Source of the DNA: Sphingobium sp. Cam5-1
GTDB lineage: Bacteria; Pseudomonadota; Alphaproteobacteria; Sphingomonadales; Sphingomonadaceae
Length of the DNA stretch: 64,000 nt
Assembly (NCBI RefSeq): GCF_015693305.1
Contig: NZ_CP065138.1
Location: 620,001-684,000 of the forward strand
Direction of reading: 5' to 3'
The notes below the pieces were generated by a model that had not been told where the DNA came from, did not search any database, and saw only the letters and a program-made list of their open reading frames with translations. The position numbers and the translations under genes are program-made. This document shows, piece after piece, positions 20,999 through 30,349 of this stretch. Position 1 is the first letter of the stretch. The number at the start of each line of letters is the position of its first letter.

Positions 20999-21013
20999 CT
21001 GCATTAAATGCAG
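20999..21013. promoter_or_regulatory. 15-bp perfect palindrome, candidate operator
   Basis: CTGCATTAAATGCAG is a 7-bp inverted repeat around a single A, at the upstream border of the AT-rich tract before the adhesin gene. The size and symmetry suit a dimeric helix-turn-helix protein. No regulator is assigned. Confidence 0.3.
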
Positions 21014-21370
21014 GGTATAAAACCAATGATATAATGTATGTGGAATACCTATATCTCAAGTAATAGAGCATAGGTTATTTTTCGGCCGCTATCGTATTTA
21101 AATGGTTAACAAAAGTTGATTTTTGGTGACTCTATTTATCCCCGCCTAATATGATCGTTTATCGGGTCAGAACTATAAGACGATAGGATTAATCCGGGGC
21201 GGGGAGGGCTGATAAAGCCTTGCCAACGGAAGATCGCAGACAATGGGCAATAGCTGATCCGCTAATGCCATGAGTCGATGAAGATGGAATTTCTCAATGC
21301 ATGCGCGTTGAGGAAGCGGTCTTCTGCGCACTTCTTTGAACCGTCCCATGACGACAGGTGGGATGGAAAG

Positions 21371-24300
21371 ATGGATTTCGAGCGCGAATGGAATGTCGAT
21401 GCCGCCGCTGACCGTCAGCAAGCGCATGACCCGGTGTTGGATGCACTCGCTGCTCGGGTGAAGGGGCACCATATCCAGCCAGGCACAATGCGCACAGCGG
21501 CCGCTGGCCCGGATGGCGTTGTCGTCCTTCCTGCCGGAACCGACATCAATCAAATAGAGGTCGATGGCCGCAACCTGATCGTCACGTTGCCGGACGGCAC
21601 TCAGATGGTGATCCTGGACGGCGCGGTCGTAATGCCGCACATCATTGTCGGCGACGTGGAAATTCCTTCGGTCAACCTTGCGGCGCTGTTGATCGGCGAG
21701 GAACCGCAGCCCGCTGCTGGTCCGGCTCGCAGCTCTGGCGGCAATTTCCTGGCAGCTGAGGGGGACGTCGGAAATCCTCACGGCCTGGGCGATCTGCTCC
21801 CACCGACCGAATTGGCCTTTACGCAGCCTGAACAGCGGGAAATCCTCCCCATCGCGCCGGAAGAAGATCATGTGCCTGAACTGGAGGTCCCCACCTCCGG
21901 CCCTGGCACTGTCGTGGACGAGTCCGGCCTCGGCACGGTAAACCGTCCCGGCGGATCTCCTGGTTCGAACGAACCGGCCCCGGTCGAGACGACCGCCGGT
22001 ACCATCACCTATGTTGCGGTTGATACACCCGCGACGATCAGCATCAACGGCCAGGTCGTCACTGGACCGGGGCAAACGATAGTCGGCGCTCACGGTACGC
22101 TGACGATTACCAGTGTTGCTCCAGGTGCGATCGAATACAGCTATACATTAGCCGACAATACTTCGGGCGATACTGTGACCGACAATTTCACGGTAACGGT
22201 TACCGATGCTGACGGGGACAGCGTCACCAAGGCGCTGGTGGTCAACGTCATCGATGACGTGCCTACCGCGCACGATGACCTGGCTCACCAGGGTGCAGAA
22301 GGTGCGCCGGTCGTCATCAACGCATTTACCAATGACGTGTTCGGCGCAGATGGGGTCGATATCGACAATAATCCCGCCGTGCGCGTGACGATTGTGAGCG
22401 GTCCAGCAGAAGGAGCGGTGGCATACGACCCCGCGACCGGGCTGTTCACCTTCACTCCGGCGGCTGGGCAGGAAGGCACGGCAACCTTTGTCTACCAGAT
22501 TCAGGATGGCGATGGCGATACCTCCCAGGCGACAGTCACTGTCACCCTGGAGCCCGATTCTACGCCGACCGTGGAGGTTCAGGCTGGGTCAGACACGCAG
22601 GTCGATGAGTCTGCGCTCAATCCCAATGGCTCCAATGCGGAATCCACGGCGGAGACCGCCGCTGGAACGCTGATTGTTACGACCGGAAACGACACGGTCG
22701 GCTCGCTGGTCATCAATAATGTGGATGTGACCAATGGCGGGACCGTCCAGGGCAGCTTCGGCACCCTGACCGTCACCGGATCCCCGGCATCGGGATACAG
22801 CTATAGCTATACGTTGGAAACGGCGACATCGGGCGACAACACGAAGGATAGCTTCGCCGTCGCCGTCACCGATAGTGATGGAGACACCGCAGGCACGACG
22901 CTGACTATCGGTATCGTGGATGACCAGCCGCACGCCATTGATGATGTCGGCAATGTTGTCGTCGAAGATGCTGCCACCAACAGCCTGTCGGGCAATGTGC
23001 TGAGCAACGATGTGTCTGGCGCGGATACGCCCAAGAGCTTTGTTGCCTGGGGCGCGGATGCAGCGGTGGTGGCGCAGCTCAATAGCTACGGCACGCTGGT
23101 GCAGAATAGCGATGGCAGCTGGAGCTATGTGCTGGACAACAGCCGGGCGGCGACGCAGGCGCTGGGCAGCGGGTTCAGCCAGGACTTCACGCTTCATTAC
23201 ACGATGCAGGATGCGGACGGCGACCAGTCGCCCGCGACCCTGACGATCACGGTGAAGGGCGCGGATGACAGCGCGAGCGTGGTGACGGCGGCAGCGACGG
23301 GTCCGGACGCGACCGTCTATGAGGCGGGCCTGCCGAGCGGCACGGCGCATGACGGCAGCCATGTGACCAGCGGCAGCTTCACGGTGAGCGCGACCGACGG
23401 GATCGCGAGCATCACGGTGGGTGGCACGAGCTTCACCCTGGCGCAGATGCAGGCGTTCGGCACGACCAATGGCGTTGTGAACACGGGCGAGGGGACGCTG
23501 CTGCTGACCGGCTACAATGCCGCGACCGGGGCGGTGAGCTACAGCTACACGCTGCTCGCGACGATCGACAATGACAGCAAGGCGGGCGCGACCCTCACCG
23601 AGTTTGACGACAGCGTCACGGTGAGCGTGACCGGCATCAGCGGCACCAGCGGCAGCGATACGCTGATCGTGCGGATCGTCGATGATGCGCCGCATGCGGT
23701 CAATGATGCGGGCGGCACGCTGACCGAGGATGTGGCGGGTAGCCTGTCGGGCAATGTGCTGACCAACGATGTGTCGGGTGCGGACACGCCCAAGAGCTTT
23801 GTTGCCTGGGGCGCGGACGCGGCGGTGGTGGCGCAGCTCAACAGCTACGGCACGCTGGTGCAGAATAGCGATGGCAGCTGGAGCTATGTGCTGGACAACA
23901 GCCGGGCGGCGACGCAGGCGCTGGGCAGCGGGTTCAGCCAGGACTTTACGCTCCACTATACGATGCAGGATGCGGACGGCGACCAGTCGCCCGCGACCCT
24001 GACGATCACGGTCAAGGGTGCAGACGACAGCGCGAGCGTGGTGACAGCGGCAGCGACGGGTCCGGACGCGACCGTCTATGAGGCGGGCCTGCCGAGCGGC
24101 ACGGCGCATGACGGCAGCCATGTGACCAGCGGCAGCTTCACGGTGAGCGCGACCGACGGGATCGCGAGCATCACGGTGGGTGGCACGAGCTTCACCCTGG
24201 CGCAGATGCAGGCGTTCGGCACGACCAATGGCGTTGTGAACACGGGCGAGGGGACGCTGCTGCTGACCGGCTACAATGCCGCGACGGGAGCGGTGAGCTA

Positions 24301-27300
24301 CAGCTACACGCTGCTCGCGACGATCGACAATGACAGCAAGGCGGGCGCGACCCTCACCGAGTTTGACGACAGCGTCACGGTGAGCGTGACCGGCATCAGC
24401 GGCACCAGCGGCAGCGATACGCTGATCGTGCGGATCGTCGATGATGCGCCGCATGCGGTCAATGATGCGGGCGGCACGCTGACCGAGGATGTGGCGGGTA
24501 GCCTGTCGGGCAATGTGCTGACCAACGATGTGTCGGGTGCGGACACGCCCAAGAGCTTTGTTGCCTGGGGCGCGGACGCGGCGGTGGTGGCGCAGCTCAA
24601 CAGCTACGGCACGCTGGTGCAGAATAGCGATGGCAGCTGGAGCTATGTGCTGGACAACAGCCGGGCGGCGACGCAGGCGCTGGGCAGCGGGTTCAGCCAG
24701 GACTTTACGCTCCACTATACGATGCAGGATGCGGACGGCGACCAGTCGCCCGCGACCCTGACGATCACGGTCAAGGGTGCAGACGACAGCGCGAGCGTGG
24801 TGACAGCGGCAGCGACGGGTCCGGACGCGACCGTCTATGAGGCGGGCCTGCCGAGCGGCACGGCGCATGACGGCAGCCATGTGACCAGCGGCAGCTTCAC
24901 GGTGAGCGCGACCGACGGGATCGCGAGCATCACGGTGGGTGGCACGAGCTTCACCCTGGCGCAGATGCAGGCGTTCGGCACGACCAATGGCGTTGTGAAC
25001 ACGGGCGAGGGGACGCTGCTGCTGACCGGCTACAATGCCGCGACGGGAGCGGTGAGCTACAGCTACACGCTGCTCGCGACGATCGACAATGACAGCAAGA
25101 CGGGCGCGACCCTCACCGAGTTTGACGACAGCGTCACGGTGAGCGTGACCGGCATCAGCGGCACCAGCGGCAGCGATACGCTGATCGTGCGGATCGTCGA
25201 TGATGCGCCGCATGCGGTCAATGATGCGGGCGGCACGCTGACCGAGGATGTGGCGGGTAGCCTGTCGGGCAATGTGCTGACCAACGATGTGTCGGGTGCG
25301 GACACGCCCAAGAGCTTTGTTGCCTGGGGCGCGGATGCAGCGGTGGTGGCGCAGCTCAATAGCTACGGCACGCTGGTGCAGAATAGCGATGGCAGCTGGA
25401 GCTATGTGCTGGACAACAGCCGGGCGGCGACGCAGGCGCTGGGCAGCGGGTTCAGCCAGGACTTCACGCTCCATTATACGATGCAGGATGCGGACGGCGA
25501 CCAGTCGCCCGCGACCCTGACGATCACGGTGAAGGGTGCAGACGACAGCGCGAGCGTGGTGACGGCGGCAGCGACGGGTCCGGACGCGACCGTCTATGAG
25601 GCGGGCCTGCCGAGCGGCACGGCGCATGACGGCAGCCATGTGACCAGCGGCAGCTTCACGGTGAGCGCGACCGACGGGATCGCGAGCATCACGGTGGGTG
25701 GCACGAGCTTCACCCTGGCGCAGATGCAGGCGTTCGGCACGACCAATGGCGTTGTGAACACGGGCGAGGGGACGCTGCTGCTGACCGGCTACAATGCCGC
25801 GACGGGAGCGGTGAGCTACAGCTACACGCTGCTCGCGACGATCGACAATGACAGCAAGGCGGGCGCGACCCTCACCGAGTTTGACGACAGCGTCACGGTG
25901 AGCGTGACCGGCATCAGCGGCACCAGCGGCAGCGATACGCTGATCGTGCGGATCGTCGATGATGCGCCGCATGCGGTCAATGATGCGGGCGGCACGCTGA
26001 CCGAGGATGTGGCGGGTAGCCTGTCGGGCAATGTGCTGACCAACGATGTGTCGGGTGCGGACACGCCCAAGAGCTTTGTTGCCTGGGGCGCGGACGCGGC
26101 GGTGGTGGCGCAGCTCAATAGCTACGGCACGCTGGTGCAGAATAGCGATGGCAGCTGGAGCTATGTGCTGGACAACAGCCGGGCGGCGACGCAGGCGCTG
26201 GGCAGCGGGTTCAGCCAAGACTTCACGCTCCATTATACGATGCAGGATGCGGACGGCGACCAGTCGCCCGCGACCCTGACGATCACGGTGAAGGGTGCAG
26301 ACGACAGCGCGAGCGTGGTGACGGCGGCAGCGACGGGTCCGGACGCGACCGTCTATGAGGCGGGCCTGCCGAGCGGCACGGCGCATGACGGCAGCCATGT
26401 GACCAGCGGCAGCTTCACGGTGAGCGCGACCGACGGGATCGCGAGCATCACGGTGGGTGGCACGAGCTTCACCCTGGCGCAGATGCAGGCGTTCGGCACG
26501 ACCAATGGCGTTGTGAACACGGGCGAGGGGACGCTGCTGCTGACCGGCTACAATGCCGCGACGGGAGCGGTGAGCTACAGCTACACGCTGCTCGCGACGA
26601 TCGACAATGACAGCAAGACGGGCGCGACCCTCACCGAGTTTGACGACAGCGTCACGGTGAGCGTGACCGGCATCAGCGGCACCAGCGGCAGCGACACGCT
26701 GATCGTGCGGATCGTCGATGATGCGCCGCATGCGGTCAATGATGCGGACAGTGTAACGGAAGGTCTTGGCAACAAGGCCGACGGCAATGTGTTCACCGGG
26801 GTTGGCGGCACGGACGCTAACTCGACCGACGGCACGGCGGACACGATCGGCGCAGACGGCGCGGCGCCTGGCGGTGCGGTCACGGGGGCTCGGGTGGGCA
26901 CCGAAGCTGGTGGCGGTGCGCTGACGGGGGTGAGTGCTGCGGGTACGACGATCAGCGGCACCTATGGCGATCTGCTGATCAAGTCGGATGGCAGCTACAC
27001 CTACACGCTCAAGACCGCGTCGATCCCGGCGGGGGTGACGAGCGAGACCTTCACCTATCAGATCAAGGATGGGGACGGCGACACCGACCTGGCCCAGCTG
27101 GTGATCAGCCTGAACCAGGATGGCCGCGTGCCCGATGTGACGGGCGACACGAGCACGGTCTATGAGGATGGTCTGGCCGACGGTTTGCAGCATGGCGCGG
27201 CCAGCGAGACCGACACGACTGGCCAGTTCACGGTCAATGCCAATGGCGAGAGCTACACGCTGACGCTTGATGGCGATGCCAATCCGATGACGATCACGGC

Positions 27301-29581
27301 GGTGGGCGATCAGGTGGTGACCAGCAAGGGCGTGCTGACGATCACCTCGATCTCGGCACCGGACGTGAACGGCGTCGTGACCTATGGCTACAGCTATACG
27401 CTGGATCATGCGCTGACGCACAGCGGCCAGGGCGAGATCAACCCGCTGACCGACACGATCAGCATGACGGTGACTGACGCCACCGGCGACAGCGATGCGA
27501 CGCCTGGATCGATCGTCGTCTCTATCGTGGATGATGTTCCGACATTGTCTTCCGTCACAGATTTGTCGGTGGCGAATTCCATTCACACCTATAGCGGGAA
27601 TGACATCAACTTCACCTATGGCGCTGATGAGGCGGGCAGCATCACGCTCACTCATCTGACTGACATAACGGGAATTGTTTACACGGGCGATGGCACCGGA
27701 ACGGTGACAGCCAGCGTCAATGGCACTCCCTATTTCACGGTATCCGTTGATCAGGTGACAGGCGATTATACTGTGGACGTGCTGACTACACGACCAGTGA
27801 TCGATACGCCGCTCAGCTTCAGTAACATCGCGCCTGGCAATTACACGACGGTTACCTTGCCAGGCGGGCAGGTGTTCGACGGCGTTTCCTACGGCAGCGG
27901 GACGACGACGGCCCAAGCCTTCACCAACGATGGATCGACGATCAATCCGTCAGGCAACGGCTTTGGCGTCGCGAACAACCTCGTCAATGACAATGAAGGC
28001 TTCCTGTTCAGTAATCCCGACTCTTCGTCCCTGAGCTTCGACGTCAATTTCCAGCCGAACACATCGACGGTGACTGTGAGCTGGGCGACCTATGCGGGCG
28101 GCACGCCGACAGCTGGCTCGGTGCCACTTCAAACCGGCACTTTCCTCGTTACGAAGGACGCTGACGGGATCACCCATGTCGATATCGATCCGACACTCGA
28201 TTTCGATCACATGGTTGTCCGTTTTGATTACAGCGAGAGCGGCAATCCGGCGGCGCGCGTTGAAAATTTCAGCGTAACGCAGCAAGTCATTCCTGACGAT
28301 CGGGTGCTCCAGTTCGCGGTCACGGTGAAGGACGCAGATGGTGACATTGTCACCAGCACGACGCCCACCACCACGATCGATGTTACCTTCCAAGGCGGAG
28401 CGCCGGTTCCGCCGGTCGCGATCGACCTCGACGGTGACGGTCTGGAATTTGTCGATCGTTCGCTGGGTGTCACCCACGATTATGGCAGCGGTGCGGTCAG
28501 CACGGCCTGGGTCTCTTCCGACGACGGCCTGCTCGCTCATGCGACGGGCGGTTCTTACGACATCGTCTTCGCCGACGATGCGCCGGGGGCGAAGAGCGAT
28601 TTGGAAGGTCTGCGCCTTGCCTATGACGGCAATGGCGATGGCGTGTTCGACGCCCATGATGCCGCTTATTCCGAATTCGGCGTCTGGCAGGATCTGAACA
28701 GCAACGGTGTGGTCGATGGCGGCGAGTTCAAGTCGCTGGCCGACATGGGCATCGCATCGATCAAGCTGACCTCTGATGGCCAGAGCTATCAGGCGGCGGG
28801 CGGCGACGTGACGGTGCTGGGTGAAGCGACCTTCACTCGTACTGACGGCACGACGGGCACTGTCGGTGACGTGGTGTTCGCCACCTCCAAGGATGTCGAC
28901 CTCGCCAAGACGGAAAGCACGACCAGCGGCTTCAACCAGGCGCTGATAGCGGCGAGCCTGGTGGCGGTGGCCGGTGCTGCCGAAACGGTGGAGCAGGCGC
29001 CTGCTCCGGTCGTTGCGCAGGCCGAGACGACAGTGGATACCGCACCGGCGGCTACAACCAGCACGGCGCCTGAGCCTGCCAACGAAGGTGACGCCAGCAC
29101 ATCGGTGTCGAGCGAAAGCCAGGATAGCCATGCTGCGGATCAGCCGGTCGAACGGGCGAGCCATAGCGGCAGCGACGATGCGGCTCCAGATCATGCGACG
29201 CTTTCGGGCGGCGATGATGCACCGGTTCATGCCGCCAATGATGATGGCCAGGCGCAGCCCGCGCTGGACGATCATCAGGGCTTGCTCGCCCAGGCGGTTA
29301 ATCTCCCGGTCTTCGACGGCAATGCGGCGGCGCTCGTTGCGGCGCATGAGGCGGCTCCGAATGCGCAAGCAGCACAGGTGGTCGCCGAAGCTTTGGGCCA
29401 TGCAGGGGTGCCAAACATCGATGCGTTGCTGGCCGCATTGCCGGGGGGCGAGCATGCGCCAGTGCTGCTCAATCCGGTTGCGGGCGACGCCGGCGATGCA
29501 GGCCATCTGATGGCGATGGCGGCCAGTGTCTTCGATGCGGCGATGGTCGCGCATGAAGCGATGGCGGTCGCTCACGGGTGA
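21371..29581 (+). CDS. Giant repetitive type I-secreted adhesin, LapA/BapA-like
   Basis: About 2736 aa from ATG 21371 (an in-frame ATG at 21278 would add 31 residues; neither has a clear ribosome site). The N-terminal ~180 residues form a conserved-looking module with a PAAG site at residues 114-117, followed by SSGGNF and LLPPTEL. Then come VCBS/cadherin-like beta domains with DxDGDxxxA and VDDxPxAxDD signatures (about 200-540). Five tandem 253-aa repeats fill about 538-1792. More VCBS-like domains follow to about 2340. The C-terminal part has DLDGDGLEF and EF-hand-like DGNGDGVFDAHD and DLNSNGVVDGGEF sites, then an Ala/His-rich tail. No RTX GGxGxD nonapeptides are seen. Downstream secretion genes and a LapG-like protease imply a cell-surface adhesin for attachment or biofilm. 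Confidence 0.88.
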   Translation: MDFEREWNVDAAADRQQAHDPVLDALAARVKGHHIQPGTMRTAAAGPDGVVVLPAGTDINQIEVDGRNLIVTLPDGTQMVILDGAVVMPHIIVGDVEIPSVNLAALLIGEEPQPAAGPARSSGGNFLAAEGDVGNPHGLGDLLPPTELAFTQPEQREILPIAPEEDHVPELEVPTSGPGTVVDESGLGTVNRPGGSPGSNEPAPVETTAGTITYVAVDTPATISINGQVVTGPGQTIVGAHGTLTITSVAPGAIEYSYTLADNTSGDTVTDNFTVTVTDADGDSVTKALVVNVIDDVPTAHDDLAHQGAEGAPVVINAFTNDVFGADGVDIDNNPAVRVTIVSGPAEGAVAYDPATGLFTFTPAAGQEGTATFVYQIQDGDGDTSQATVTVTLEPDSTPTVEVQAGSDTQVDESALNPNGSNAESTAETAAGTLIVTTGNDTVGSLVINNVDVTNGGTVQGSFGTLTVTGSPASGYSYSYTLETATSGDNTKDSFAVAVTDSDGDTAGTTLTIGIVDDQPHAIDDVGNVVVEDAATNSLSGNVLSNDVSGADTPKSFVAWGADAAVVAQLNSYGTLVQNSDGSWSYVLDNSRAATQALGSGFSQDFTLHYTMQDADGDQSPATLTITVKGADDSASVVTAAATGPDATVYEAGLPSGTAHDGSHVTSGSFTVSATDGIASITVGGTSFTLAQMQAFGTTNGVVNTGEGTLLLTGYNAATGAVSYSYTLLATIDNDSKAGATLTEFDDSVTVSVTGISGTSGSDTLIVRIVDDAPHAVNDAGGTLTEDVAGSLSGNVLTNDVSGADTPKSFVAWGADAAVVAQLNSYGTLVQNSDGSWSYVLDNSRAATQALGSGFSQDFTLHYTMQDADGDQSPATLTITVKGADDSASVVTAAATGPDATVYEAGLPSGTAHDGSHVTSGSFTVSATDGIASITVGGTSFTLAQMQAFGTTNGVVNTGEGTLLLTGYNAATGAVSYSYTLLATIDNDSKAGATLTEFDDSVTVSVTGISGTSGSDTLIVRIVDDAPHAVNDAGGTLTEDVAGSLSGNVLTNDVSGADTPKSFVAWGADAAVVAQLNSYGTLVQNSDGSWSYVLDNSRAATQALGSGFSQDFTLHYTMQDADGDQSPATLTITVKGADDSASVVTAAATGPDATVYEAGLPSGTAHDGSHVTSGSFTVSATDGIASITVGGTSFTLAQMQAFGTTNGVVNTGEGTLLLTGYNAATGAVSYSYTLLATIDNDSKTGATLTEFDDSVTVSVTGISGTSGSDTLIVRIVDDAPHAVNDAGGTLTEDVAGSLSGNVLTNDVSGADTPKSFVAWGADAAVVAQLNSYGTLVQNSDGSWSYVLDNSRAATQALGSGFSQDFTLHYTMQDADGDQSPATLTITVKGADDSASVVTAAATGPDATVYEAGLPSGTAHDGSHVTSGSFTVSATDGIASITVGGTSFTLAQMQAFGTTNGVVNTGEGTLLLTGYNAATGAVSYSYTLLATIDNDSKAGATLTEFDDSVTVSVTGISGTSGSDTLIVRIVDDAPHAVNDAGGTLTEDVAGSLSGNVLTNDVSGADTPKSFVAWGADAAVVAQLNSYGTLVQNSDGSWSYVLDNSRAATQALGSGFSQDFTLHYTMQDADGDQSPATLTITVKGADDSASVVTAAATGPDATVYEAGLPSGTAHDGSHVTSGSFTVSATDGIASITVGGTSFTLAQMQAFGTTNGVVNTGEGTLLLTGYNAATGAVSYSYTLLATIDNDSKTGATLTEFDDSVTVSVTGISGTSGSDTLIVRIVDDAPHAVNDADSVTEGLGNKADGNVFTGVGGTDANSTDGTADTIGADGAAPGGAVTGARVGTEAGGGALTGVSAAGTTISGTYGDLLIKSDGSYTYTLKTASIPAGVTSETFTYQIKDGDGDTDLAQLVISLNQDGRVPDVTGDTSTVYEDGLADGLQHGAASETDTTGQFTVNANGESYTLTLDGDANPMTITAVGDQVVTSKGVLTITSISAPDVNGVVTYGYSYTLDHALTHSGQGEINPLTDTISMTVTDATGDSDATPGSIVVSIVDDVPTLSSVTDLSVANSIHTYSGNDINFTYGADEAGSITLTHLTDITGIVYTGDGTGTVTASVNGTPYFTVSVDQVTGDYTVDVLTTRPVIDTPLSFSNIAPGNYTTVTLPGGQVFDGVSYGSGTTTAQAFTNDGSTINPSGNGFGVANNLVNDNEGFLFSNPDSSSLSFDVNFQPNTSTVTVSWATYAGGTPTAGSVPLQTGTFLVTKDADGITHVDIDPTLDFDHMVVRFDYSESGNPAARVENFSVTQQVIPDDRVLQFAVTVKDADGDIVTSTTPTTTIDVTFQGGAPVPPVAIDLDGDGLEFVDRSLGVTHDYGSGAVSTAWVSSDDGLLAHATGGSYDIVFADDAPGAKSDLEGLRLAYDGNGDGVFDAHDAAYSEFGVWQDLNSNGVVDGGEFKSLADMGIASIKLTSDGQSYQAAGGDVTVLGEATFTRTDGTTGTVGDVVFATSKDVDLAKTESTTSGFNQALIAASLVAVAGAAETVEQAPAPVVAQAETTVDTAPAATTSTAPEPANEGDASTSVSSESQDSHAADQPVERASHSGSDDAAPDHATLSGGDDAPVHAANDDGQAQPALDDHQGLLAQAVNLPVFDGNAAALVAAHEAAPNAQAAQVVAEALGHAGVPNIDALLAALPGGEHAPVLLNPVAGDAGDAGHLMAMAASVFDAAMVAHEAMAVAHG
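22982..26747 (+). repeat. Tandem array, about five copies of a 759-bp coding repeat
   Basis: Equivalent points recur exactly every 759 bp (for example 23010, 23769, 24528, 25287, 26046), and copies are almost identical at the DNA level. Each encodes 253 aa: a segment with GADTPKSFVAWGAD, then GDQSPATLTITVKGADD, then VYEAGLPSGTAHDGSH and a VTGISGTSGSDTLIV block ending DDAPHAVNDA. Only scattered variants distinguish copies, for example NDSKAGAT in copies 1, 2 and 4 but NDSKTGAT in 3 and 5. In-frame units allow copy number to change without frameshift. Confidence 0.97.
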
Positions 29582-29628
29582 TCGCCATGGTTCGGATTTC
29601 TCGCGGGAATATTTGGGGGAGAATGATT

Positions 29629-30336
29629 ATGCGGAACAGGTTGAGAAGCATCGCTTCCTTCGGCCTAGCGGCGGGGATGATGTCGACGGGGGCCTTGGCG
29701 GCATCCGCTTCGCCCCTGATGCAGATGGGCAATTCGGAGCTTAAGGGCGCGCTCAAAAGCCGTTATGACACGGCCGTTGCGGCGGCTGGCGACGCAAGCC
29801 TACGGGCAGCGCAGGACAGCCGCTGGACCTGGGCCGTGGAGGCCAAGAACCAGTGCGGCATTGCGCTGGGCTTCATGAAATCCGGCACTAAGGATGCGGA
29901 CAGCATCAATAAGTGCGACGACTTTGTGGCACGCCTTTCGGCGCCGCCACCGCCGCCGGTGCCGACCGCAGCTTCAGCCCCACCCGCGCTGGACTGCACG
30001 GCACCGGCGGTGTCCATATTCTTCGACTGGAACATGGACACGCCGCTGCCCGAGGGCGCGGCGACGATCAACCAACTCACGCAATCGGCGGCCCAGTGCG
30101 GTTGGACGCGGTTCGGCGTTACTGGCTACACCGATACGTCGGGCGGCAAGGGCTATAATGACGGGCTGTCGCTGCGCCGGGCGCAGAATGTCGCCGGGCT
30201 GATGAGCCAGGGTGGTATCGCGATGGACGCGATGACCGTCAGCGGGCTGGGCGAGACCCAGCTGAAAATCGAAACTGCCGATAATGTGCGCGAACCGATG
30301 AACCGTCGGGTCGAAGTCACTGCCAGCACGAATTGA
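29629..30336 (+). CDS. OmpA-family protein in the adhesin secretion operon
   Basis: 235 aa from ATG 29629, chosen because GGGGGA lies 8 nt upstream and a signal peptide follows directly (RNRLRSIASFGLAAGMMSTGALA); ATG 29623 is also possible. A Pro-rich linker (about 104-118) leads to an OmpA-like peptidoglycan-binding domain: SIFFDWNMDTPLPEGA, VTGYTDTSGGKGYNDGLSLRRAQNV with the conserved Asp and Arg, and EPMNRRVEV. It probably anchors in or contacts the cell wall near the secretion apparatus. It starts 47 bp after the adhesin stop and 13 bp before the TolC-like gene ends the gap, so it is in the same operon. Confidence 0.85.
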   Translation: MRNRLRSIASFGLAAGMMSTGALAASASPLMQMGNSELKGALKSRYDTAVAAAGDASLRAAQDSRWTWAVEAKNQCGIALGFMKSGTKDADSINKCDDFVARLSAPPPPPVPTAASAPPALDCTAPAVSIFFDWNMDTPLPEGAATINQLTQSAAQCGWTRFGVTGYTDTSGGKGYNDGLSLRRAQNVAGLMSQGGIAMDAMTVSGLGETQLKIETADNVREPMNRRVEVTASTN

Positions 30337-30349
30337 GGGGAGCGCAATC

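Larger units (their letters stand above)
20661..21277 (+). other. 617-bp gene-free region upstream of the adhesin locus
   Basis: No coding frame with family features or a ribosome site is visible here. It holds a strong GC-rich hairpin at 20866-20899, a perfect 15-bp palindrome at 20999-21013, and a conspicuously AT-rich stretch at about 21001-21180 in an otherwise GC-rich neighbourhood. A weak sigma-70-like pair is possible (TTGGTG at 21123-21128, TAATAT at 21147-21152, spacing 18). It most likely carries the promoter and control sites of the adhesin operon. Confidence 0.55.

Noticed and set aside
21100..21115. CtrA site in TTTAAATGGTTAAC
   Set aside because: The two TTAA halves are 4 bp apart, not the required 7.
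22982..26747. CRISPR-like or satellite array
   Set aside because: Units are 759 bp, contiguous and in one reading frame; there are no short repeats with spacers.
22589..27916. 1775-aa minus-strand open frame across the adhesin
   Set aside because: It is antisense to the repetitive adhesin; the repeats are translated as Arg/His-rich low-complexity sequence. The plus-strand product has coherent VCBS-like domains.
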